Of a DNA stretch of 64,000 nt, positions 8,486 to 19,061 are shown in pieces (position 1 is the stretch's first letter; the number at the start of each line of letters is the position of its first letter). This DNA comes from Clostridia bacterium (GTDB lineage Bacteria > Bacillota > Clostridia > Oscillospirales > Acutalibacteraceae), in contig JAFVVQ010000066.1 of the NCBI GenBank assembly GCA_017502085.1, positions 1-64,000 of the forward strand. The letters run 5' to 3'. The notes under the pieces were generated by a model that ran no database searches, was not told the DNA's origin, and was given only the letters and a program-made list of their open reading frames with translations. The position numbers and the translations under genes were made by a program.

Positions 8486-9015
8486 TGCAGGGATTGATCG
8501 ATGCAATCAACCAATCTCATAGCAAAGATATAATTGATATTATTGCAATTTTTTCTCCTCTTGTTTTGTCTGTTGTGGCAATAGTGATATCTATTTATAC
8601 CGTTCAGAAACAAAACAAAATTTCACTTTTTGAAATGAGATATAAAGCTTTTGCTACATTGAAATCCATAGTATTGTTTGCTTCTACAGTCAAAAATGTT
8701 GATAGCAACGAACAAATTTTACTTGTTTTTGATTCCTTTTTTGGCACATACACATCAAACATCAACGGCAATGATTTGGTAGCAGGCTTGAATTACAAAA
8801 TAGAAATGATTAAACACGATACCCTAACTTCAGTGTTTTTGTTTAGCAAGAAATATCAAAAACCAATAGAAAACTTTGTGTATGATTTTCAACTTTTTAT
8901 GATAAATGTTATAAACAATTATTTGGATGAGAAATCTAAAAATGATTTTTGTGAAAAATGCAGTTTGTTCACTCAAAATGAATTAGATAAAATCTCGAAA
9001 GAACTTAAGATTTAG
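8485..9015 (+). CDS. Small single-span membrane protein between hsdS and hsdR
   Basis: A 176-residue protein with one clear membrane helix at about 20-42 (IFSPLVLSVVAIVISIY) followed by a KQNK stop-transfer segment and a cytoplasmic helical domain of about 130 residues. Its ATG shares the last base of the AbiJ-like gene's stop, so the two belong together. It lies 11 bases before hsdR. I do not recognise the family. Accessory membrane proteins carried inside restriction operons often belong to a second, nested defence unit; that is an inference. Composition is very AT-rich compared with hsdR. Confidence 0.7.
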   Translation: MQGLIDAINQSHSKDIIDIIAIFSPLVLSVVAIVISIYTVQKQNKISLFEMRYKAFATLKSIVLFASTVKNVDSNEQILLVFDSFFGTYTSNINGNDLVAGLNYKIEMIKHDTLTSVFLFSKKYQKPIENFVYDFQLFMINVINNYLDEKSKNDFCEKCSLFTQNELDKISKELKI

Positions 9016-9026
9016 GCGGTGTACTT

Positions 9027-12000
9027 ATGAGCTGGGAATACTCTGAAAATATACTTGTTCAGAACAGTGCGGGGAAGGTTTTACAGGACAAGCTTGGTTG
9101 GGAGGTTATTTTCGCATATAACGAGGAAAAACTCGGCGAAAGCGGAACTCTCGGCAGAAAATCATATAAGGAGATTATCCTCACACGCTATCTTCGCAAA
9201 GCGTTATTTGAGAATAATGACTGGATGACGGATTCATATTGCGATTCCGCCGTCAAGACCCTTTGCGCCTATACAGCCTCCGCTACTCTGATGCAGATAA
9301 ACGAAGAAAAGTATTCCCTTCTCCGTGACGGCATTCCCGTTCAGATCAAGAAACCCGACGGCTCATTTGAAATCCGCAATGCAAAAGTCTTTAATTTTGA
9401 CGAACCCGAAAAGAATCATTTCCTCGCAGTCAAAGAAATGAAAATCCACGGTGAGCTTTACCGCAGACGAACCGATATCGTCGGCTTTGTCAACGGTATA
9501 CCTCTGCTCTTTGTCGAGCTTAAAAAACAGAGTGTTGACGTTAAAGATGCCTATGACTGTAACTACACCGATTATCTTGATACAATTCCTCAACTTTTCC
9601 GTTTCAATGCATTTCTTATGCTCTCAAACGGTCTTGAAGCAAAGGTCGGTACTCTCGGCTCAAAATATGAGTTTTTCCATGAGTGGAAGCGTCTGAAAGA
9701 GGACGATAAAGGTGCGGTTGACCTTGAAACAATGCTTCTTGGTATCTGCAACAAGCAGAACTTTATGGATTTATTTGAGAATTTCATTCTCTTTGACCAT
9801 TCGGGCGGAAGAACTGCAAAAATCTTTGCCCGAAACCATCAGTATCTCGGCGTAAACGAAGCCGTCGAATCCTATAAAGCACGAAAACTCAAAGACGGCA
9901 AACTCGGCGTTTTCTGGCATACGCAGGGCAGCGGTAAGAGCTATTCAATGGTATTTCTTGCGCAGAAAATACGCCGTAAATTCACGGGCAGTCCGACTTT
10001 CGTCGTGCTTACAGACCGAGAAGAACTCAATAAACAGATAAGCGATACATTCGAAGCGTGCGGTTGTCTTTCGGGCAAAGCAAGACAGTATATACCATCA
10101 AGCGGTAAGAATCTGCACGAAATGCTCAAAGGCAATCCAAGCTATATTTTTACGCTGATTCAGAAGTTCAACGATGATTCGGCATCACCTATCACTCCCG
10201 ACCACGATATAATCATACTTTCTGACGAAGCTCACCGCTCACAGAACGGCATCTTTGCAGATAATATGTGCCGTCTTCTGCCGACGGCATCCCGTATCGG
10301 ATTTACGGGCACACCGCTGTTTAAGTATGATAACATCACCGAGCGTACCTTTGGTAGCTATGTTTCGATTTATGACTTCAAGCGAGCTGTTGATGACGGC
10401 GCAACAGTCCCGCTTTATTACGAAAACAGAAGCGATATGCTCGGCATCGAAAACCCCGAAATAAATGACGAGCTCCTTGAAGCAGTTGAAGCAGCTGATC
10501 TCGATGTAAGTCAGCAGGCAAAACTTGAGCAGGAACTCGCAAAAGATATACATATCATTACATCCGAACCCCGACTTGACACAATCGCAAAGGATTTTGT
10601 TGAGCATTATTCAGAACTCTGGACTACGGGCAAAGCAATGTTTGTTTGTGTTAACAAAGTTACTTGTGTCCGTATGTATAATCTTGCTCAGAAATACTGG
10701 GCAGAGAAAATAGCAGAACTTGAAAAAGAAATCAAATATGTTTCACAGCAGGAAGCTCAGGAACTTCAGCGCAAAATTGACTGGATGAAAGAAACTGAAA
10801 TGGCTGTTGTTATCAGTCAGGAACAGAATGAAATTCAGACTTTCTCAAACTGGGGTCTTGATATTATTCCTCACCGTGAAAAGATGGAAAAGCGTGAGCT
10901 TGATAAAGAATTCAAAGCGGCTGATAATCCGTTCAGAGTTGTGTTTGTCTGTGCAATGTGGCTAACTGGATTTGACGTAAAATCCCTTGCAACAATTTAT
11001 ATGGATAAGCCGTTAAAGGCTCATACGCTTATGCAGACAATCGCAAGAGCAAACCGTGTATGTGACGGCAAGAGCAACGGTCTTATTGTTGACTATATCG
11101 GTGTTGTCAAAGCATTGCGTCAGGCGTTGGCAGATTATACGTCAAGCGGTGGCGGTAAAGCAGGCGACGATCCCGCTCCCGACAAAACAGAACTTATCGA
11201 AAAAATAGTTAATACCATTAAATCAATTGATTCATATATGAGTGAAAACGGATTCTCTCTCAAATCTCTTATTGAATCAGATGATTTTGCTAAGCTTGCT
11301 TTGGTTAAAGCGGGCGCAAATGCGATGTGTTCCACAAGCGAAATAAAGAAGCGTTTTGAAATCCAGGCTCGTGAACTTTTCCGCATGTTTAAATATGTTG
11401 AAAAGAACGAAGTTACGCAGGAGATACACAGATACAAAAATGCAATAAGCGAAATCTACGATCAGCTTCAGGAAAGACGCAAGCACGCTGATAATTCTGC
11501 TCTTATGGCGCAGATTAACGAAATCGTCAGCAGTTATGTTACGGTTACAAAGAATAATGGTACAGAAGAAAGCAAGAAATTCGATATCAGCAAAATTGAT
11601 TTTGACAGACTGAGAAGAGAGTTTGAAAGGGCAAAGAATAAGAACTTGCTTTTCAAAGATTTACAACAGCTTGTTGAGGCTCGGCTTGAAATGATGCTCC
11701 GCGAAAACCCGCTGCGCATCAACTATTATGAACGCTATCAGGAGATTGTTGAAGAATACAACAAGGAAAATAAGAAAGATGAAATTGCTGTTGTATTTGA
11801 AAACCTTATGAAGCTCGTTGACAGCCTTGATGATGAACAGAAACGTTATGTCAGAGAAGGTTTTGACAGCGATGAAGAGTTGACAATCTTTGATTTGCTT
11901 TGTAAGGATAAATCACTCACAAAAGAAGAAATAAAAATGGTAAAGAAACTGTCACAGGATATACTTAAAACGGTTAAGGAACGTATACATGAGCTTGACC

Positions 12001-12155
12001 ATTGGAGAAATAAAGAAGAAACCCAGTCGATTATTAGTGTTATGATCCGTGATATTCTCTGGGCAAATCTCCCTGAAAGCTATGATGATAAATCTATCGC
12101 AAGCTACAGACAGGATATCTATGAGCATATTTACAACACATATCCGGCGGCGTGA
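9027..12155 (+). CDS. hsdR: Type I restriction endonuclease subunit R
   Basis: A 1,042-residue HsdR. The PD-(D/E)xK nuclease site is D150...E164-L-K166 in the N-terminal domain. The helicase motor has Walker A G301-S-G-K-S, DEAH at 400-403, a TGTPLF motif III and a QTIARANRV motif VI. It translocates DNA and cuts it away from unmethylated sites in complex with HsdM and HsdS. The C-terminal 350 residues are helical and should contact HsdM. It is full length with no lesion, so the restriction system as a whole looks active. Codon use returns to the host pattern compared with the two accessory genes before it. Confidence 0.95.
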   Translation: MSWEYSENILVQNSAGKVLQDKLGWEVIFAYNEEKLGESGTLGRKSYKEIILTRYLRKALFENNDWMTDSYCDSAVKTLCAYTASATLMQINEEKYSLLRDGIPVQIKKPDGSFEIRNAKVFNFDEPEKNHFLAVKEMKIHGELYRRRTDIVGFVNGIPLLFVELKKQSVDVKDAYDCNYTDYLDTIPQLFRFNAFLMLSNGLEAKVGTLGSKYEFFHEWKRLKEDDKGAVDLETMLLGICNKQNFMDLFENFILFDHSGGRTAKIFARNHQYLGVNEAVESYKARKLKDGKLGVFWHTQGSGKSYSMVFLAQKIRRKFTGSPTFVVLTDREELNKQISDTFEACGCLSGKARQYIPSSGKNLHEMLKGNPSYIFTLIQKFNDDSASPITPDHDIIILSDEAHRSQNGIFADNMCRLLPTASRIGFTGTPLFKYDNITERTFGSYVSIYDFKRAVDDGATVPLYYENRSDMLGIENPEINDELLEAVEAADLDVSQQAKLEQELAKDIHIITSEPRLDTIAKDFVEHYSELWTTGKAMFVCVNKVTCVRMYNLAQKYWAEKIAELEKEIKYVSQQEAQELQRKIDWMKETEMAVVISQEQNEIQTFSNWGLDIIPHREKMEKRELDKEFKAADNPFRVVFVCAMWLTGFDVKSLATIYMDKPLKAHTLMQTIARANRVCDGKSNGLIVDYIGVVKALRQALADYTSSGGGKAGDDPAPDKTELIEKIVNTIKSIDSYMSENGFSLKSLIESDDFAKLALVKAGANAMCSTSEIKKRFEIQARELFRMFKYVEKNEVTQEIHRYKNAISEIYDQLQERRKHADNSALMAQINEIVSSYVTVTKNNGTEESKKFDISKIDFDRLRREFERAKNKNLLFKDLQQLVEARLEMMLRENPLRINYYERYQEIVEEYNKENKKDEIAVVFENLMKLVDSLDDEQKRYVREGFDSDEELTIFDLLCKDKSLTKEEIKMVKKLSQDILKTVKERIHELDHWRNKEETQSIISVMIRDILWANLPESYDDKSIASYRQDIYEHIYNTYPAA

Positions 12156-12171
12156 TTAAAGGAGTAACATT

Positions 12172-13095
12172 ATGAAACTTGGGAAACTAAAAGAAATAGA
12201 TATCAGGTCGGTATGGTCACATGAACAGTATGATTTTTCCAAATGGCTTGCAACAGAAGAAAACATCAAAGAATTGGGTGATACGCTCAATCTTTCCTTG
12301 ACTGATGTTGAAACAGAAAAGTTTGTTGGCAATTATCGTTGCGACATCTTGTGCAAAGATGAAATTACAGGAAAAGCTGTGTTGATTGAGAACCAACTTG
12401 AAGCTACAAACCATGATCATCTTGGCAAAATAATCACATATGCATCGGGCTTGGATGCGTCGGTTGTTGTTTGGATTGTTTCGTCTGCAAGAGAAGAACA
12501 TGCCAGCGCAATAGAGTGGCTCAATAAACATACCGATGATGAGTTATCGTTTTTCTTGGTTGAAGTTCATGCCTATACAATCGGCGATTCAGAGCCGGCA
12601 CCGATGTTTAAAATTATTGAACAGCCTAATGACTTTGTGAAAAGTATAAAAACTATTTCTAAGAATTCAGATATAAGTGATACCGAGAAAAACAGATTAG
12701 AATTCTGGACACAATTAAATGATGTATTAGAAAAAAGAAATAAGCCATTCAATAAAAGAAAGCCGTCAACAGACCATTGGTATTCTGTTGCCATGGGTTC
12801 CTCTGAATGCCATATATCTATTGGATTAATAAACAAAGAACATAGAATACGAGTTGGCGTATGGGTTACAGACAACAAGGATTTGTTTGATCACTTCTAT
12901 GCACACAAAGAAGAAATAGAGTTGGGTTGTGGATTCGAGTTGGTTTGGGATAGACTTGAAGCCAAAAAAGCTTCATTAGCGTGCATATACATTGAAGGGC
13001 TTGACTTTGACAATCAAAATAATTATCCCGAACTGATTAACAAATCGATAGATTGCGTAATCGCTATGAGAGATGCCTTTAAACCTTTTATATAG
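12172..13095 (+). CDS. DUF4268-like protein with PD-(D/E)xK-type N-terminal domain
   Basis: A 307-residue protein. The first 150 residues resemble the nuclease-fold part of DUF4268 proteins: GNYRCDILC, then IENQLEATNHDHLGKIITYASGLDA and WIVSSAREEHASAIEWLN. The D of RCDI and the E-N-Q of IENQ are the likely metal-binding residues. The C-terminal 150 residues (DHWYSVAMGSSECHISIG, RVGVWV, ELGCGFELVWDR) match the DUF4268 region. Such genes are common next to restriction systems and on mobile elements. It follows hsdR by 16 bases with GGAG upstream, so it likely shares the transcript. Nuclease activity is unproven. Confidence 0.75.
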   Translation: MKLGKLKEIDIRSVWSHEQYDFSKWLATEENIKELGDTLNLSLTDVETEKFVGNYRCDILCKDEITGKAVLIENQLEATNHDHLGKIITYASGLDASVVVWIVSSAREEHASAIEWLNKHTDDELSFFLVEVHAYTIGDSEPAPMFKIIEQPNDFVKSIKTISKNSDISDTEKNRLEFWTQLNDVLEKRNKPFNKRKPSTDHWYSVAMGSSECHISIGLINKEHRIRVGVWVTDNKDLFDHFYAHKEEIELGCGFELVWDRLEAKKASLACIYIEGLDFDNQNNYPELINKSIDCVIAMRDAFKPFI

Positions 13096-13098
13096 AAA

Positions 13099-13455
13099 AT
13101 GGCAAGTATTAACGAAACACTTTTGAAACTGAAAAAGTCAGATTTTCGGGCAAGGTTTCATTTGTCCGAAAAGGACAAGGCTTATATTTCCGAAAAGGGA
13201 ATGGATACCGTAAGAAAACACGCTGAGGAGTTTGTGCGCACCCGTCTGGCACCTGCATATCCGCCGAACGACGGAAAGCAGACTCCGATGCGGGGTCATC
13301 CCGTGTTTGTGGCGCAGCACGCCTGTGCCTGCTGTTGCCGTGGATGCCTTGAGAAATGGTATCGAGTCCCGCAGGGCATCGCTTTAACCGATGTTCAACA
13401 AGAAAAAATCGTTAACCTGCTTATGGCCTGGATTTACGAAGAAATATCCAATTAA
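13099..13455 (+). CDS. DUF4186-like small cysteine-rich protein
   Basis: A 118-residue protein matching DUF4186: an N-terminal KSDFRARFHLSEKDKAYI segment, a TRLAPAYPPNDGKQTPMRGHPVF loop region, a cysteine group (CACCCRGCLEKW) and a C-terminal helix ending WIYEEI. The clustered cysteines and histidines suggest metal binding; the function of the family is unknown to me. It begins three bases after the DUF4268-like gene with no ribosome site of its own, so translation is probably coupled to that gene. It ends the restriction island; the next gene starts 16 bases later with a strong site. Confidence 0.8.
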   Translation: MASINETLLKLKKSDFRARFHLSEKDKAYISEKGMDTVRKHAEEFVRTRLAPAYPPNDGKQTPMRGHPVFVAQHACACCCRGCLEKWYRVPQGIALTDVQQEKIVNLLMAWIYEEISN

Positions 13456-13471
13456 ATTGGAGGTAATTATT

Positions 13472-16400
13472 ATGAAAAACGCAGTGAAAAAGGTATTGTC
13501 AATAATGCTCGTTGCAGTGATGTTGTTTGGCGTAGCACCGCTGAATGGTTTTGCGGGGATAGAGTTTCCTGCTTCCAGTCTTTTAAGTACAAAAGCAGAT
13601 ACGTTATCATTGAGTGGTGCGTGTGGTAAAAATCTTATTTGGACACTTGATAAGTCAAGCGGCGTTCTTAATATCAACGGTATTGGTGCTATGGATAATT
13701 ATAGTTCAGTTGCGCCTTGGTTCAATGATCGATTAAGCATTAAAACAGTTGTAATTGAAACGGGTGTAACCAATATAGGCGACAGGGCGTTTAATGGTTG
13801 CAATAATCTTGAAAATATATCAATTCCTAACACTGTTATAAGTATTGGGGAAAGTGCATTTTATGGATGCAAAATCACTGGGGACATAACTGTCCCGGAT
13901 AACGTGAAGTATATTGGTGAAAAAGCATTTTGTTGTTGTTATGACATTACGAGTATAATTATACCGGATAGTGTAGAACATATCGGGGAAAGTGCATTTT
14001 TAAGTTGTATCAATCTTTCAAATGTAAAATTATCTAACAGACTTACAAGTATAGAAAATAATACATTCCGTGATTGTAGAAGCCTCGAAAGTATTATTAT
14101 TCCCGATGGTGTTACGAGTGTTGGTGATGAGGCGTTTAGATCTTGTGATAAACTTACAAACGTAATAATTCCTGAAAGCGTAACGAGCATTGGTTCGGCT
14201 TTTGAGGAGTGTCCTGAATTGGCTTACATTGATCTTCACAATGGCATAACTGATATATCTGGCAGTGCTTTTGACAGAACTGCATTATATGGCAATCCGA
14301 ACAACTGGATAGATGATGTGTTTTACTTGAATTCATATCTGATTTGCGCAAAGAGAAATCCTCTCAGAGATAGTTATACTATCAGAGATGGAACAAAGAT
14401 TATTGCGAGTAACGCATTTAGCTATTGCGATAATCTTAAAACTATAACGATTCCCGGCTGCGTTGAGGTGATTGGCAGTTCTGCGTTTAGACATTGTGAA
14501 AATCTTTATGAAATAATTGTCACTGACGGAGTTAAAGAAATTGGGGATAATGCTTTTCACGAATGTACTAAATTATATGAAATAACAATTCCGGGCAGTG
14601 TATCGGTGATTGGGGAACATGCTTTTGAAGGGTGCAAAAAGCTGAGCAAAGTAGTTGTTAAAGACGGAGTAAAAAGCATTGGATGGCAGGCTTTTTACGA
14701 ATGCAACAAATTATCTGATATAAAGATAGCAGATAGTGTTGAGTATATTGGTGAGAATGTATTTGAAAGGACCGCATTTATTGAAAACACCAATAATTGG
14801 GAAAATGGAAATGTTTTATATATAGATAACCATCTCATAAAAATCAAATCTGGGAGTTCATCAGATGGGAGTATTTATGCTGTTAAGGATGGCACAATAA
14901 GTATTGCACATAGCGCTTTTAAAGACTGTGGAAATCTCAGGATTGTAGAAATTCCGGATAGCGTAAAAAGCATAGGAAATTCTGCTTTCAATGGTTGCTC
15001 AGATCTATATAGAGTTGATATTCCGAATAGTGTAACATATATTGGTGAATCAGCATTTTCTGGATGTTCATCTCTTACAAATGTTACTATTCCTAACAGC
15101 GTTACAACTATTGGCAATTTTGCGTTTTCACGTTGCTCAGATCTTGTATATATAAATATACCGAATAGCATAACAACTATTGGTGGATCAACATTTTCCG
15201 GATGTTCATCTCTTACGAACGTTAATATTCCAAGCAGTGTTACAACCATTGGCGAATATGTGTTTTATGATTGTTATTCGCTTACAGACATATATATACC
15301 TGACAAAGTAGTTGAAATTGGAGAAAGAGCATTTGAAGGGTGTTCACATCTTGAAAAAATAGAGGTTGACTCCAGCAACCCGAATTATTCAAGTTGTGAC
15401 GGGGTTTGGTTTAATAAAACCAAAACTACATTGATACAATATCCCTTAGGTAATACAAGGACAAGCTATATAATACCGGACAGTGTAAAAGTTATAGCTG
15501 ACAGTGCGTTTGGTTCTTGTATAAACCTCACAAGCATAACGATAGGTAAAAATGTAACAAGTATAGGTAATACAGCATTTTCTGGCTGTAAAAATCTTTG
15601 CAGTGTTTCATTTGACGGAAACAACAGCTTGCAATCAATCGGAAATTCTGCGTTTGTACAATGTGAAAGTTTGGTCTCAATATTAACGCCTGAAAGTTTA
15701 GCAGAAATAGGAGAAAATGTATTTGCATACTGTAAAAGCTTAAGAGTTGCAATCATTAACGGAGAAATGAGAGTCCTTTCGGGCACTTTTAATGAATGTA
15801 CTGAATTAAAACAAGTTTCAATCCCGGATTCGGTTGTTGAGATTGGAGACCAAGCCTTTAGATTCACAAAAATTGACAAAATTAAGTTATCCGCTAATCT
15901 TAGAGTTATTGGTTTTCAGGCTTTTTTTTCTTGTGATTCATTGAATTCAATTGAATTACCCAGCACAGTTAAATCTATAGGCATATCTGCGTTTGCATTC
16001 TGCAGGAGATTATCTTATGTTAAAATACCCAACCAAACGAAAGAAATACTTAAGGATGCTTTCGACTTATGCGATGCACTTGAACGAATAGATTTTGTGG
16101 GTTCTAAAGAAGAATTTGAAAGTATCAACTGTTTTGAAGATTATCCGGATGCTATTGTTTCATATTTAAGTGAGTATCAAATCAAGGCATATTCCCCAAC
16201 AAGCAATAAAACGATAATTGCACCGGGCAAAGAAATGGTGCTGATGTATTCACTTTTTGAGTATGAAAATACTGTTAGTTCAGGTGTTAATTACTCAATA
16301 ACAGTTAGTGATGATTCTGTTATCAGTATCAAAGAAGCTGTTATACCTGACGTTGACGGGAATATTTTGCCTGAAAGAATGATTATTGTAAAAGGTTTAA

Positions 16401-18946
16401 AAACAGGGACAGCTACAATATCAATTGAAGAAAAAAACACGGGAGAAAAATATTGTGTAACAATTCACGTTTATGATTATGCCAATGAACCGTTAACTTT
16501 TTCAATAAACAATATACCCGAGCCAAACGGTGATGCTAACAAAACAATTTTTGAAACAAGCGGACTGTATATTAACAACCGTTCAAAGGAGGAAACAGAA
16601 AATGGTGAATATAAAGTCAGTTTTGATGTTTATAACACATCAAATTTATATGGTTCAGTTGATATTTATGATAAAAGCGGTACCCTGGTTGATTATGAAA
16701 TAATTGACAGATATGCTGTTTTTGGCGATGTAGTTGAGTTGGGTAGCTACATTTTTTATGAATTGACGGGAGATGCTGATGATTATACAGATAAGAGAAA
16801 TTCAGTTAAAACATATATAGAGATCACTGTGCCTGAAGGTGGCTATTTCGTGATTGGTAACAACATTTGCTTATCAAAGCCTGCATATGTATATAATGTG
16901 GTGGAAATAGCATTTTGTGTTTTTGATATAGCAATGAATGAAGAAAATATCAAAAAGCTCATTAAAAATATACCGGAAGATGAATTTCAATATTTATTTA
17001 AAAAAACAAGTGAAGTAACAGCTAAAGGGATTATCACAGATATAGAAGGCATAAAATCTTTTTTTGAAAGTTTTATGGAAGTTTTCTTAGGTGTCGTTAA
17101 GGACAGTCTTGAGCCGGAAAATGTAATAGTGGAAAGTATAAATAAAATCCCATCGATCGGTGAATATCTGGAAACTGCTTTCATAATTACAGAGTTTTTA
17201 GATATTTCAGGTCTTTTTATTAGTGTTATTTTCACATCGCCAAACGCTGATGTTATTAGTGTCTTTACTCCTTTGTTAACCACAACAACTAATGTGACTG
17301 GTATTAGTGCTGAATGGGATGGAACAGCTTTTGGTGACGAAACCAATATTGTTCTTCATACGTATAAACTACAAAATTCTTTTTCCGGAGAAAATGGCCA
17401 CCCATATTGTTCTGATAGTGTGGTATATAACATTTGTTTCTTTGATGGCACAGAAGAAGTGCAGCCTAACAATCCTGTTAAAATATCTATTCCCATTCCG
17501 TCTGACTGGGACTATAACCAAGGAATAAGTGTCAAACACAAATCGGATCAGGGTTGGGAGAATATAGAAATTTCAGAGATCAGTAATGGATATATTACTT
17601 TTTATACTAAAGAATTCAGTTTATACAGCATTGTTTTGAATGAAACTAATGACAGTTCGTATTCCGTCGAGTTATCCTTTGAGCAGGAGTTTGTTGAAGT
17701 TAATTTTGGTGAAATAATAAACTTCAACTTAAGCATAGAACCTTCGGATTTTAATAGCAAAAATATTGTTTGGAGTTCCAATGATAATGATGTTGCTTAT
17801 GTTTTAGGGAATGGATCAGTTTTATCCATAAAACCTGGAACTGCAATGATAACTGCACAAACACTTGATGGGAAATATTCAGCTACGTGCACAGTCAAGG
17901 TGAAAAGTATTGAAGCAGACGCGGTGTTTGATGCGAACGGCGGTGCTTGGTCAGACGGAGCAACAGAAAAAACAATTTCTGTAAAGTTTGGCGAAGAGAT
18001 AACTGCTCCCGAAGCACCGAAAAAACAGGGCTATGTTTTCTCAAGATGGACACCCGAAATCGATGTGATGGACAGCACGGACGGTAAAGCATTTACCGCA
18101 GAATGGATTCCCGCAACGGATACACGGTACACTGTTGAAACCTACACAATGAATACCGAAGGTGAATACGAAAAGTCATCACAGGTATTCAGTGGAACAA
18201 CCGATTCGACAGTAAGTGTTGAGGCTAAAGAAAAAATAGGGTTCGCATTCAATAGTGAAAATAGTGTTACGGAAGGAGTGGTTAAGGCTGATAATTCGCT
18301 CGTGCTGAAAGTATATTATGACAGAAACAAATATGTTTTTACAACAGTAACAGATGGTGTGTCATCAACCGAAAACTATTATTACGGAGCAACAATTATA
18401 GCGCCTGAATCACCCGAAAAACAGGGATATAAGTTTATAAAGTGGGAAGGCGAAATCCCTGAAACAATGCCTGCGGAATCTGTAACGATAACTGCTGTGT
18501 TTGAGAAATCATACATTTGCCCCGATTGCGGAAAAGAGATTCTCGGTGAAGCAGCAATCAATGAACATGTCGCTGCGGAAGCAAGAATGAAGGCAACCGT
18601 AGAGATTAAAAACAATAACGGTTCAAACACAATCAAATATGGTGAAACTCTCCGCCTTACAGCAATAACAAACGATATGCCTGCAGATGTAATTGTTTGC
18701 TGGTATGTTAACGGTGAAAAGAAAGGCGAGGGTGAAACGTTTGAACTGAGCCTCGAAAGCGGAACAAAGACTGTTGAAGTCAAACTTGTTGATACAAAAG
18801 GCAATGTTCTCAAAAATGCAAGCGGTAACGAAATTAAAGACACCGAAACAGTAACTGTTAAAGCAGGTTTCTTCCAGAAACTTATTGCATTTTTCAAAAA
18901 GCTTTTTGGTATAAGCCAAACAGTAGTACAGTCAATTTATTTCTAA
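13472..18946 (+). CDS. BspA-like leucine-rich-repeat surface protein
   Basis: A 1,824-residue exported protein. Signal peptide 1-28 (KKVLSIMLVAVMLFGVAP core). From about 60 to 900 there are more than 25 LRR_5 (Treponema pallidum/BspA-type) repeats of about 23 residues with the pattern I-P-x-S-V-x-x-I-G-x-x-A-F-x-x-C. These are followed by a poorly conserved region (900-1390), a Big_2-like Ig domain (about 1396-1480) and two InlB/Listeria-Bacteroides repeat domains (about 1484-1546 and 1623-1679). The C-terminus ends in a phenylalanine-rich helix (FFQKLIAFFKKLFG). BspA-type proteins bind host or bacterial surface ligands. No LPXTG motif is present. The start at 13472 follows TTGGAGG; 27 upstream codons belong to an overlap. 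Confidence 0.93.
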   Translation: MKNAVKKVLSIMLVAVMLFGVAPLNGFAGIEFPASSLLSTKADTLSLSGACGKNLIWTLDKSSGVLNINGIGAMDNYSSVAPWFNDRLSIKTVVIETGVTNIGDRAFNGCNNLENISIPNTVISIGESAFYGCKITGDITVPDNVKYIGEKAFCCCYDITSIIIPDSVEHIGESAFLSCINLSNVKLSNRLTSIENNTFRDCRSLESIIIPDGVTSVGDEAFRSCDKLTNVIIPESVTSIGSAFEECPELAYIDLHNGITDISGSAFDRTALYGNPNNWIDDVFYLNSYLICAKRNPLRDSYTIRDGTKIIASNAFSYCDNLKTITIPGCVEVIGSSAFRHCENLYEIIVTDGVKEIGDNAFHECTKLYEITIPGSVSVIGEHAFEGCKKLSKVVVKDGVKSIGWQAFYECNKLSDIKIADSVEYIGENVFERTAFIENTNNWENGNVLYIDNHLIKIKSGSSSDGSIYAVKDGTISIAHSAFKDCGNLRIVEIPDSVKSIGNSAFNGCSDLYRVDIPNSVTYIGESAFSGCSSLTNVTIPNSVTTIGNFAFSRCSDLVYINIPNSITTIGGSTFSGCSSLTNVNIPSSVTTIGEYVFYDCYSLTDIYIPDKVVEIGERAFEGCSHLEKIEVDSSNPNYSSCDGVWFNKTKTTLIQYPLGNTRTSYIIPDSVKVIADSAFGSCINLTSITIGKNVTSIGNTAFSGCKNLCSVSFDGNNSLQSIGNSAFVQCESLVSILTPESLAEIGENVFAYCKSLRVAIINGEMRVLSGTFNECTELKQVSIPDSVVEIGDQAFRFTKIDKIKLSANLRVIGFQAFFSCDSLNSIELPSTVKSIGISAFAFCRRLSYVKIPNQTKEILKDAFDLCDALERIDFVGSKEEFESINCFEDYPDAIVSYLSEYQIKAYSPTSNKTIIAPGKEMVLMYSLFEYENTVSSGVNYSITVSDDSVISIKEAVIPDVDGNILPERMIIVKGLKTGTATISIEEKNTGEKYCVTIHVYDYANEPLTFSINNIPEPNGDANKTIFETSGLYINNRSKEETENGEYKVSFDVYNTSNLYGSVDIYDKSGTLVDYEIIDRYAVFGDVVELGSYIFYELTGDADDYTDKRNSVKTYIEITVPEGGYFVIGNNICLSKPAYVYNVVEIAFCVFDIAMNEENIKKLIKNIPEDEFQYLFKKTSEVTAKGIITDIEGIKSFFESFMEVFLGVVKDSLEPENVIVESINKIPSIGEYLETAFIITEFLDISGLFISVIFTSPNADVISVFTPLLTTTTNVTGISAEWDGTAFGDETNIVLHTYKLQNSFSGENGHPYCSDSVVYNICFFDGTEEVQPNNPVKISIPIPSDWDYNQGISVKHKSDQGWENIEISEISNGYITFYTKEFSLYSIVLNETNDSSYSVELSFEQEFVEVNFGEIINFNLSIEPSDFNSKNIVWSSNDNDVAYVLGNGSVLSIKPGTAMITAQTLDGKYSATCTVKVKSIEADAVFDANGGAWSDGATEKTISVKFGEEITAPEAPKKQGYVFSRWTPEIDVMDSTDGKAFTAEWIPATDTRYTVETYTMNTEGEYEKSSQVFSGTTDSTVSVEAKEKIGFAFNSENSVTEGVVKADNSLVLKVYYDRNKYVFTTVTDGVSSTENYYYGATIIAPESPEKQGYKFIKWEGEIPETMPAESVTITAVFEKSYICPDCGKEILGEAAINEHVAAEARMKATVEIKNNNGSNTIKYGETLRLTAITNDMPADVIVCWYVNGEKKGEGETFELSLESGTKTVEVKLVDTKGNVLKNASGNEIKDTETVTVKAGFFQKLIAFFKKLFGISQTVVQSIYF

Positions 18947-18952
18947 ACGGCT

Positions 18953-18978
18953 AAGAGCTCACCTTCAGGTGGGCTCTT
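18953..18978 (+). terminator. Terminator after the BspA-like gene
   Basis: An eleven-base stem (18953-18963 with 18968-18978), a TTCA loop and a trailing T run lie immediately after the BspA-like stop. Confidence 0.85.
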
Positions 18979-19061
18979 TTGTGCGCTATAGAACGTGACG
19001 TGGAGGGTTGATATCTGTTAAAATAGTTATACAGAAAACGAAGCGGCGGAAAGAGGTTTTT

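Noticed and set aside
15466-15879. Antisense 137-codon frame inside the BspA-like gene, and similar antisense frames
   Set aside because: These are shadows of the repeat-rich coding frame; they lack ribosome sites and domain features.
13700-16100. CRISPR-like or tandem DNA repeats
   Set aside because: The periodic signal is the 23-residue LRR repeat of the BspA-like protein; copies differ at the DNA level and there are no spacers.
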